10,230 bases of DNA, from NCBI GenBank assembly GCA_021806345.1, contig JAJZXP010000264.1, positions 1-10,230 on the forward strand, written 5' to 3'. This DNA comes from Thermoplasmata archaeon. Its GTDB lineage: Archaea > Thermoplasmatota > Thermoplasmata > Thermoplasmatales > Thermoplasmataceae. This document shows, in pieces, positions 5,299-10,230 of this stretch. The translations under genes were made by a program, and so were the position numbers. The notes below the pieces were generated by a model that was given only the letters and a program-made list of their open reading frames with translations, made no database searches and had not been told where the DNA came from. How positions within the stretch are numbered: the stretch's first letter is position 1; the number at the start of each line of letters is the position of its first letter.

Positions 5299-7523
5299 AA
5301 TATATCCACCCTCCTTGCAGCTCCCTTTTTCTCGAGTATCCTTACCCATTCAGGCGGAACTGCTGCTAAGTCGCCCTTATGGAAATACAGATCCTTGTCG
5401 TAGTAGGCTGCTCGGAAGTCTTCCTTAAAGACCATATACTCTGTTGCATCTCTTTCAAAGATCTTCGTTCCCCGATTTTCATTCAGATCCCCATGGCCAT
5501 CAGGTCGGTTGACAATGTTTGACTCCTGACTAAGTGGCCTGTCAAAAAACAATGTTCCAAAATCACCTTTGTTAGCCGGAATAAAGCCGATTGCTGACAT
5601 TTTCTCCGTAATTCTCTTAAGATCTTCCTGGCTGTTAGGTTTGGATACAGCAATCTTGAATCTCTTGCCGTCTGAGCTTGGACCAGAATCTCCAAGGTTA
5701 ACTTTTATTCCTTCCCTTAAAAGGCCATCGATGAGAGACTGCCCCTCTTCCTCCAATATTGGTGACAATCTGCTCTGGATGGTAGGTTTTACTGATTGGG
5801 TAAGCACATTGCTATAAATTTTTGAATCTGGCGATTCGTTTTTTTCGTACAAGTTGGTCACGCTTTTTGTTTCAGGAGGAGCCTTATTTTCAGGGCTTCC
5901 TGTCAATTCTAAGGGCGTGACCAACTTGTGTACTGTAATCTTTTTATTATTTTGTTCATGTTCTTCCTCGTAACGCGAAGGGTCATGGGACGGAAGTTGG
6001 TCACGGATTATCTTATGGTCAGAAACCAATATTTTCAGGGTTTCAGAAGTATTATATGCGTGCCCAACTTGATTAGAGTTTTTTGGATCTGCTTTTATGT
6101 CATCGTCATACAGTTGGCATTTAGTAAAGTAATAAACCCGTTTCCCACGTGGTCCGATTCTTTTTTTCGGATATGTTTTTCCAAATTTCTTTACGAAAGT
6201 CTGCCGTGCAATAGTTGGGATGCCCTTACTCTTGCACCATTCCAGGAATCTTCCATAAGCCTCCTCAACCGGAACTGAGTCTTCCTCATCATATTCTGTC
6301 TGCTCCTCTATGAAGTTCTCCACTGGATCCGCAAGCTTGTCTATTAGCAGAGCGGTTTCTTCATCCGATAACTGCCCTTGAAATACGAAATCACGGTCCT
6401 TGAGCTTAAACAAAATCTGCATTAGCAATGTGGCTATTCTGTCCCTTTCGCTTTCCAGTATCTTGCTGTCAAGATCTGTGATAACATTCTTTGGCCTTTC
6501 ATCTCTTGTTACAACTATAAGCATCCTTGCGATTGCTGGCGGGCTGTCTATTGGGATAAAAGGAAGATTCCCTAAGAATATGCCCTTTGCCTTGCTAACG
6601 TAATCGTGGGCTTCATGGCCTTTTGGCTCTATACTCAAAACGTCCTTTCCAAAAAGATTGCAAAACGCAGACCATTCAAGGACGGTTCCCCTTTTGAACT
6701 TTCTTTTTGCTTCACTGTCAATGAGAACATTATTTCCCTCAATTCCAGTGAACTGGAACCTTTCAGAAGTGAGCAATCTGGCGAGTGATATTGAGCCGGT
6801 ACCCTTAGGAATTAATCCCTTGAGTACCCTTACGCTTGTGCCTTTACCTATTCTTTCCCTTCCTAAAATAAAAAGCGTTTTATGTACAGGAAGGTCGGGA
6901 TAAAAGGCATATCCAAAATAGGAAAGGACCTTAGGAATATCTTGATTATAAAAGGCGGTGCCCAGCATGTATGAGAACATTGGCACGTCCTTTAGTGTTA
7001 CATACTGATCCAGGAGATTTGCATTAACCTGGTACGTAAAAAAGAGACCCGGGTTAAAGGGCTCGAGCTTTCTTGTGCTTATATTTAAGAGCCCGTTAAG
7101 AAATGGAATATGACTCCCGGGGTTCATTTCGTCATGAGTCTGAGTTGTACGCCTGATCATTGACAATACTTCATTTATTTCATTTGCGGAAGGGCCTCTG
7201 TGAAGAGCATGTTTTAATTTTGCCTTAAGATCATCATCCTTAGAAATTAAAAGCATATCTTCCCACTGTTTGATATACTCCCTGTGGGCCTCTGTTTTTA
7301 TAATCTCCTCAGCACGTTCATAGATTTGTCCATTAAAATAATAGATAGGCTCTTTGTCTGTGCCTATTTCAGGAATTGTCCGAAAATGAAATTTCTTACT
7401 GAGCTCTTCCACAATATGAATAGGTCCAGGAAAGTATGTCTCATTGTTTTTGTCTTTTCCATTTCCTTGTGAAAGTGCTTGCCTGACTTTCTTTGCCTTA
7501 TCCTTGACATCTTGGTTAGTCAT
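5295..7523 (-). CDS. SF3/D5-type replicative helicase with C-terminal extension
   Basis: A 742-residue ATP-dependent DNA helicase, the partner of the Prim-Pol encoded just upstream. The N-terminal part (about 60-200) is a D5_N-like helical region. The SF3 AAA+ core follows: Walker A G221-R-E-R-I-G-K-G-T229, Walker B near NNVLIDSEAK (D269), sensor-1 Asn N319 in GIFLGNLPF, and the arginine-finger region IARMLIVVTRDERP (R333). A winged-helix-like segment (about 420-470, YGRFLEWCKSKG..., KRVYYFTKC) resembles the usual end of P4/D5 primase-helicases. An unusual extension of about 270 residues then follows: a polar linker (about 475-580), a small alpha/beta part (about 590-665) and a final motif (about 695-742, YFHKGDLAAVPPEWVRILEKKGAARRVD). 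The ATG (7521-7523) overlaps the upstream stop by 8 bases (ATGACTAA) and has a GGAGGAG site (plus-strand 7531-7537). The linker DNA holds two inverted-repeat modules. Confidence 0.92.
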   Translation of the reverse strand: MTNQDVKDKAKKVRQALSQGNGKDKNNETYFPGPIHIVEELSKKFHFRTIPEIGTDKEPIYYFNGQIYERAEEIIKTEAHREYIKQWEDMLLISKDDDLKAKLKHALHRGPSANEINEVLSMIRRTTQTHDEMNPGSHIPFLNGLLNISTRKLEPFNPGLFFTYQVNANLLDQYVTLKDVPMFSYMLGTAFYNQDIPKVLSYFGYAFYPDLPVHKTLFILGRERIGKGTSVRVLKGLIPKGTGSISLARLLTSERFQFTGIEGNNVLIDSEAKRKFKRGTVLEWSAFCNLFGKDVLSIEPKGHEAHDYVSKAKGIFLGNLPFIPIDSPPAIARMLIVVTRDERPKNVITDLDSKILESERDRIATLLMQILFKLKDRDFVFQGQLSDEETALLIDKLADPVENFIEEQTEYDEEDSVPVEEAYGRFLEWCKSKGIPTIARQTFVKKFGKTYPKKRIGPRGKRVYYFTKCQLYDDDIKADPKNSNQVGHAYNTSETLKILVSDHKIIRDQLPSHDPSRYEEEHEQNNKKITVHKLVTPLELTGSPENKAPPETKSVTNLYEKNESPDSKIYSNVLTQSVKPTIQSRLSPILEEEGQSLIDGLLREGIKVNLGDSGPSSDGKRFKIAVSKPNSQEDLKRITEKMSAIGFIPANKGDFGTLFFDRPLSQESNIVNRPDGHGDLNENRGTKIFERDATEYMVFKEDFRAAYYDKDLYFHKGDLAAVPPEWVRILEKKGAARRVDIL
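5851..5927. repeat. Inverted-repeat module A inside the helicase gene
   Basis: AAGTTGGTCACG (5851-5862) and its reverse complement CGTGACCAACTT (5916-5927) enclose 53 bases, with TATTTTCAGGG (5885-5895) at the centre. The similarity extends outside the arms: GTAC precedes the left arm and GTGTAC follows the right arm. The whole module matches module B (5994-6070) in arm sequence, arm spacing and central motif. The encoded residues differ (SVTNLY and KLVTP at the arms), so the conservation is in the DNA. Confidence 0.85.
5994..6070. repeat. Inverted-repeat module B inside the helicase gene
   Basis: AAGTTGGTCACG (5994-6005) and CGTGCCCAACTT (6059-6070, one mismatch to the module A right arm) also enclose 53 bases, with TATTTTCAGGG at 6030-6040. 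The arms encode IRDQLP and QVGHA, unlike module A. Module B starts 143 bases after module A, which is not a multiple of three, so the two are read in different frames. Confidence 0.85.
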
Positions 7524-8559
7524 TTTCGATCTCCTCCATTATTTTCTCAAGCGTGCTGAATCCCCAGATGCTTCCGTTTCTGTGGAATGCGTATTTTGCT
7601 CCTGGTATGTGGTCATATCCTTTTCCGGTCAATCTGCACAGCTCGGAAATTACATAAGTAGCATCTTCCTCAGTGCCTCCTGCTCTTGCTATGGAACCAG
7701 CTATTGCCATCATGAGCCTGTTTCTTTTACCATCTCCTTTTTTCCAGTCATAAGTTAATAATTCCACAAGTGCCTCCCTGTTAATCTTGTTCTTTCCAGT
7801 AGGTGTTTGCTTAAAAGAAACGTTATTTGCTTTGAACTTCGGTATCCAATTAAGGATGACTTCAGGTATGAACCTTATCTCATTAAGGTTCAGAAATTCG
7901 TATCTGCCATACTGCCCGGGAGAATTGGGAAGAATAACGTACCCTCCAAATCCTTTAATGTCGAGGCCTTCCCTGGCATGTGTGTGATTGAATGATCTCA
8001 TTCCAGGAGGCATTCTGTAATAGAAATGACGGCCTCCTGACTGTGTTTTAACGGTTAAAGTGTCTAAAACATCATTTCCAAGAGCCAGTGAAAGTAAGAC
8101 ATCGTTAAGCGATTTAAGGCCAATAACGTTAGGCCTCCCATCAATTAGAATTGGCCTTTTATTCGAATCCTTTTGAACATCGCAATCCATAACTATTATG
8201 TCATGCGGAATTGCGAAACCTATTGCAGCATCAGGATATTTGACCCAGGCTCGTGCAATTTCCTTCATATCCAATGCAGCATCCTTATGACCATGAGTAA
8301 AGCCTAAGGATTGATCCACTATTGGAGTCTTATCCCTACGGCAAGGAAAAACGGGGAAACCCATCCTTGCAAATTCAATGGCTAATGCCTGAATTGTGGG
8401 ATTTTTAACTGAACGAAGAAAACTAACTAATCCCTCACAGCTATATGCATTGCGATATTCCCTCTCTGTTTTAGAAAGGTTATTATGTATGTTTTGTTTA
8501 TATGAATTGCTTTTATATTTGAGGGGGTTCTCATCCCCCTTAATTTCTCCATTTCTCAT
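7516..8559 (-). CDS. Primase-polymerase (Prim-Pol, archaeo-eukaryotic primase fold)
   Basis: A 347-residue Prim-Pol protein expected to make primers and extend DNA for replication of the element. After about 45 polar residues the Prim-Pol domain runs from about 55 to 240. Motifs: the AIEFARMGFPVFPCRRDKTP entry strand, catalytic D125 and D127 in IIVMDCDV, S174-G-G-R-H178 in KTQSGGRHFYYRMP, and the third motif LDIKGFGGYVILPNS with D200. A helical C-terminal part (about 260-345, GKRNRLMMAIAGSIARAGGT) resembles the PriCT-type region that connects to helicases. In many plasmids and phages Prim-Pol and SF3 helicase are one polypeptide. Here they are two genes with an ATGACTAA overlap. The ATG at 8557-8559 has a GGAGG site (plus-strand 8570-8574) 10 bases upstream. 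An out-of-frame ATGAGATGA precedes it. Confidence 0.92.
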   Translation of the reverse strand: MRNGEIKGDENPLKYKSNSYKQNIHNNLSKTEREYRNAYSCEGLVSFLRSVKNPTIQALAIEFARMGFPVFPCRRDKTPIVDQSLGFTHGHKDAALDMKEIARAWVKYPDAAIGFAIPHDIIVMDCDVQKDSNKRPILIDGRPNVIGLKSLNDVLLSLALGNDVLDTLTVKTQSGGRHFYYRMPPGMRSFNHTHAREGLDIKGFGGYVILPNSPGQYGRYEFLNLNEIRFIPEVILNWIPKFKANNVSFKQTPTGKNKINREALVELLTYDWKKGDGKRNRLMMAIAGSIARAGGTEEDATYVISELCRLTGKGYDHIPGAKYAFHRNGSIWGFSTLEKIMEEIEND

Positions 8560-8585
8560 CTCATTTTGTCCTCCTCTTTAAATTC

Positions 8586-8747
8586 TTAGCGCCTTCTTCC
8601 GGCCATTAAGATCGATTCCCAGGTCGATATCTTCCCTACCAGCTCCTCGGGTGGGATTTCGTCCGGTTCATTTTTCAACACTTCAGCTATTGGCTCGTTG
8701 GGAAACTTCGCAATTATCCTGCTCTTAAACGCTCTGATATTGACCAC
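8586..8747 (-). CDS. 53-residue operon protein, unknown function
   Basis: From GTG (8745-8747) the frame reads MVNIRAFKSRIIAKFPNEPI then AEVLKNEPDEIPPEELVGKI then STWESILMAGRRR and TAA. GTG is preferred because GAGGG lies 7 bases upstream, whereas a TTG at 8751-8753 would leave only one base between that site and the start. It is a small acidic, helical protein with a basic tail (AGRRR) and no recognised domain. Only two bases separate it from the RHH gene stop, and the GGAGG site of the Prim-Pol gene follows 11 bases after its stop. This tight packing is the main support. It may be a partner of the RHH protein or a replication accessory, but neither is shown. Confidence 0.55.
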   Translation of the reverse strand: MVNIRAFKSRIIAKFPNEPIAEVLKNEPDEIPPEELVGKISTWESILMAGRRR

Positions 8748-8749
8748 GA

Positions 8750-8893
8750 TCAATCCCTCGCCAGCTTATTCATCGCCTTCAGAACCAGGTACCTGGACAA
8801 TGGAAGTCCGCAATCCCTCGCCTTTTTTCTTAAAATTTCTAATTCTTCCGGAGAAGCGGTGACAGAGATCCGAATCAGTTCAGACTTTAACAT
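8750..8893 (-). CDS. 47-residue ribbon-helix-helix DNA-binding protein
   Basis: First gene of the replication operon, reading MLKSELIRISVTASPEELEI then LRKKARDCGLPLSRYLVLKA then MNKLARD. It has the RHH pattern: a short strand (LIRISVTA), helix A (SPEELEILRKKARDCG), a turn (LP) and helix B (LSRYLVLKAMNKLA). Such proteins dimerise through the strand and bind operator DNA. The R-x-T-x-E/L-S-x-Y-L style resembles the small RHH proteins of plasmids, including MobC-like relaxosome proteins, but no relaxase is seen here, so autoregulation is more likely. The ATG (8891-8893) is about 27 bases from a TATA box (minus-strand TTTTAATA, 8917-8924), a leaderless arrangement. Two CATATGTCA repeats flank that TATA box. 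Confidence 0.7.
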   Translation of the reverse strand: MLKSELIRISVTASPEELEILRKKARDCGLPLSRYLVLKAMNKLARD

Positions 8894-8907
8894 GCATTAT
8901 CAACATA

Positions 8908-8958
8908 CATATGTCATATTAAAATGTTTTCTCATATGTCACCGGGATACTTATTATA
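8908..8958. promoter_or_regulatory. Divergent promoter region with repeated operator CATATGTCA
   Basis: Two identical 9-mers, CATATGTCA at 8908-8916 and 8933-8941, are 25 bp apart. Between them lies the minus-strand TATA box TTTTAATA (8917-8924), which serves the RHH-led operon. The second copy ends 9 bases before the plus-strand TATA-like TTATTATA (8951-8958), about 30 bases from the ATG at 8985. A protein binding both copies could cover both promoters. The likely binders are the two RHH proteins encoded on either side. Confidence 0.55.
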
Positions 8959-8984
8959 CATACGTTGTATTCATGTGCGTTAGC

Positions 8985-9983
8985 ATGGTTAAGAAAATAT
9001 CACTATATTTTGACCCCTATGCGTGGGACACATTGCATAGGTTAGTCTCACTACTGTTAGTGTCCGGAAAACCCTTGAACAGTCTTCCCACTATGAATGA
9101 TGTAATTGAGGGAGCGGTTTCTTATACAGCAAAAAAGATTGAAAAGGATTTGAAGCAGTACAATTTTTTTCTTCATTATACTCAAGGACTTTCAATAAGG
9201 AATCCTAACTTGTCTAAGCCTATAATGAAGAACAAGGACAAGGGCAGAATGGCATTTAGAATGAGTGAAAATGTAAAGTTATCTATAGATAGAATAAGAA
9301 ATGTGAAATCATCTGAATATTCTGAAGACACGAATAGAGACTTGCTCAAAGGTATTTCTGACGCAATACTCATAAGGTCCTGTATATATTATTTATTGGA
9401 GAGTCCTTTTCTATTGGATTTTCTTCTGATAATGTATCTGTCAACTCTGTTTGATGTGCCAGTCCCCTCCATTAATTTTCTAAGTAAGTCGATAGAGGAG
9501 GAAGTATCCTACATGACTGATGAGGCCAAAGAAAAACTAAGAATGATTCTATGGGATGAGCCAATCATTCTATCTTTGACAAATCCAAACGGCATAGTAG
9601 ATCCAAAGAATGATCTAACAACAGAATATCTAAGAAACAACGCAATAATGGATTTGGAAACTATAAAAAAACAGGGTTCTAGGCCAGATCCAGCATATCA
9701 AAGCAGAGCTTTTGATTTCAATTACCTAACAGCTGCAGTAGGATGGCTAATCTTAAGCTACTTCGATATAAGTGAAGTTACTATCCATGAATTGGTCACT
9801 AATTTTTTAGACACATTTAGGAAATCTATTAAGGAAGATAAAGAAGAACACACACTTACCTACGTGATTGCAATCGGATCCTTTTTCACCGCATTAGAAC
9901 ATGCAATAAAGATGAGCATTCTTATTAACGACATGGCCCTGTCCAAAAAGGCAAACAAAATTGACAAAACTAAGCCAAATTAG
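8985..9983 (+). CDS. Large protein with two probable N-terminal RHH units
   Basis: A 332-residue protein. Residues 3-50 (KKISLYFDPYAWDTLHRLVS..., SLPTMNDVIEGAVSYTAKKI) and 87-140 (GRMAFRMSENVKLSIDRIRN..., ISDAILIRSCIYYLLE) each show strand, helix, turn, helix in the RHH manner, so two half-dimers may lie in one chain. The remaining 190 residues are mostly helical and amphipathic, with hydrophobic stretches (PFLLDFLLIMYLSTLF at 141-156; AAVGWLILSYF at 250-260), and end in a Lys-rich tail. No family is recognised. The start at 8985 is chosen because a TATA-like box lies about 30 bases upstream and the RHH strand begins right after it. Longer frames from 8859 would overlap the divergent RHH gene. 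It may be a regulator or a partition-like DNA-binding protein, both by inference. Confidence 0.65.
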   Translation: MVKKISLYFDPYAWDTLHRLVSLLLVSGKPLNSLPTMNDVIEGAVSYTAKKIEKDLKQYNFFLHYTQGLSIRNPNLSKPIMKNKDKGRMAFRMSENVKLSIDRIRNVKSSEYSEDTNRDLLKGISDAILIRSCIYYLLESPFLLDFLLIMYLSTLFDVPVPSINFLSKSIEEEVSYMTDEAKEKLRMILWDEPIILSLTNPNGIVDPKNDLTTEYLRNNAIMDLETIKKQGSRPDPAYQSRAFDFNYLTAAVGWLILSYFDISEVTIHELVTNFLDTFRKSIKEDKEEHTLTYVIAIGSFFTALEHAIKMSILINDMALSKKANKIDKTKPN

Positions 9984-10063
9984 TTTTCATTACTACAAGA
10001 ACCCATAGAAGTTTGAGAATAAATGGGCCGTTTTTGATCATTTCTTTAAATATATGATACTGT

Positions 10064-10069
10064 AAAAAA
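10064..10069 (-). terminator. T-run terminator of the tRNA gene
   Basis: On the minus strand six T bases follow the tRNA 3' end by about 12 bases. Oligo-T stretches of this kind end transcription of archaeal stable RNA genes. Confidence 0.5.
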
Positions 10070-10081
10070 CCAATGTTTCAA

Positions 10082-10155
10082 CGGGTCTGGAGGGGTTCGA
10101 ACCCCCGGCCTATGGATTAAGAGTCCATCGCTCTACCTGGCTAAGCTACAGACCC
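10082..10155 (-). tRNA. tRNA-Lys (anticodon CTT)
   Basis: The gene folds into a full cloverleaf without an intron. The 7-bp acceptor stem is GGGTCTG/CAGACCC with discriminator G, which is usual for lysine tRNAs. The D arm is GCTT...GAGC. The anticodon stem ATGGA/TCCAT has loop CTCTTAA, giving anticodon CTT and reading AAG. The T arm is GGGGG with loop TTCGAAC and CCCTC, containing one G-T pair. CCA is not encoded. The 3' end points into the window, toward the RHH genes and the rest of the putative element, the side on which tRNA-targeting elements normally insert. Confidence 0.95.
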
Positions 10156-10179
10156 CGTATGAGGGGAATGCCATCAACG

Positions 10180-10190
10180 TTTTAAATATT
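10180..10190 (-). promoter_or_regulatory. TATA box of the tRNA-Lys gene
   Basis: The minus strand reads AATATTTAAAA some 25-35 bases upstream of the mature tRNA 5' end, the normal position for an archaeal box A. Confidence 0.6.
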
Positions 10191-10230
10191 TTTATTTTCA
10201 CCGTATTTCTCCCTTTCAAACCATGAATGA

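Noticed and set aside
5928..6278. Hydrophobic plus-strand frame inside the helicase gene
   Set aside because: It is an antisense shadow of an acidic/polar helicase region, and no promoter or ribosome site was found for it.
8859..8984. N-terminal extension of the 332-residue protein (42 more codons)
   Set aside because: It would overlap the divergent RHH gene, cross both promoters, and add Cys/Tyr/His-rich residues unlike a protein start. The TATA spacing fits the ATG at 8985.
1..10230. CRISPR array or toxin-antitoxin pair
   Set aside because: No regularly spaced direct repeats were found. The RHH gene could be antitoxin-like, but its neighbour shows no toxin fold that I can recognise and the operon continues into replication genes.
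10223..10230. ATG at the right edge as the start of a new plus-strand gene
   Set aside because: Only two codons are visible before the window ends, so nothing can be said about it.

Overview
The window looks like an integrated plasmid- or virus-like element in the chromosome of an acidophilic archaeon of the Thermoplasmata (Thermoplasmatales-like). This assignment is inference. It rests on an archaeal tRNA-Lys, TATA-box promoters lying about 20-30 bases from start codons (leaderless style), strong GGAGG ribosome sites only inside an operon, an archaeal-type tyrosine integrase with a Y-x-x-R box, a Prim-Pol/SF3 replication module and moderate A+T richness. No ribosomal or metabolic gene is present that would fix the species.

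Layout, left to right. Positions 1-854 hold a broken IS1634/IS4-type transposase (minus strand) whose coding homology stops at about 147, next to a 16-bp tandem duplication. At 964-2232 (plus) lies an intact tyrosine recombinase. A 447-bp intergenic stretch (2233-2679) is unusually rich in perfect dyads and short repeats. It is followed by a small zinc-ribbon protein (2680-2937, plus). Positions 2946-3712 carry a minus-strand cluster of very small genes: two 33-residue single-span membrane peptides that look like paralogues, a frame-broken 55-codon gene between them, and a 98-residue two-span membrane protein. A decayed partial copy of the last gene sits at 3778-3837.

The core is a minus-strand operon, 8893 to 4103, of eight tightly packed genes: a 47-residue ribbon-helix-helix (RHH) protein, a 53-residue protein, a primase-polymerase (Prim-Pol), an SF3/D5-type helicase, a 26-residue microprotein, an 84-residue protein and two cysteine-cluster proteins. 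Most junctions overlap or carry GGAGG sites. A divergent plus-strand gene (8985-9983) encodes a large protein with two probable N-terminal RHH units. The 91-bp promoter region between the two directions contains two CATATGTCA repeats that flank the operon's TATA box. A tRNA-Lys(CTT) gene on the minus strand (10082-10155) closes the right side, with its 3' end facing the element, as expected for an element inserted at a tRNA 3' end.

Working model: the integrase inserts the element, possibly at tRNA-Lys. The Prim-Pol and SF3 helicase replicate the excised form, and the RHH proteins regulate the divergent promoters. The most unusual observation is a pair of 77-bp modules inside the helicase gene. 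Each has 12-bp inverted arms (AAGTTGGTCACG) around the same central motif, and the two are spaced by a number of bases that is not a multiple of three. The repetition is therefore at the DNA level and not at the protein level, so these are candidates for an origin or other protein-binding locus embedded in coding DNA.
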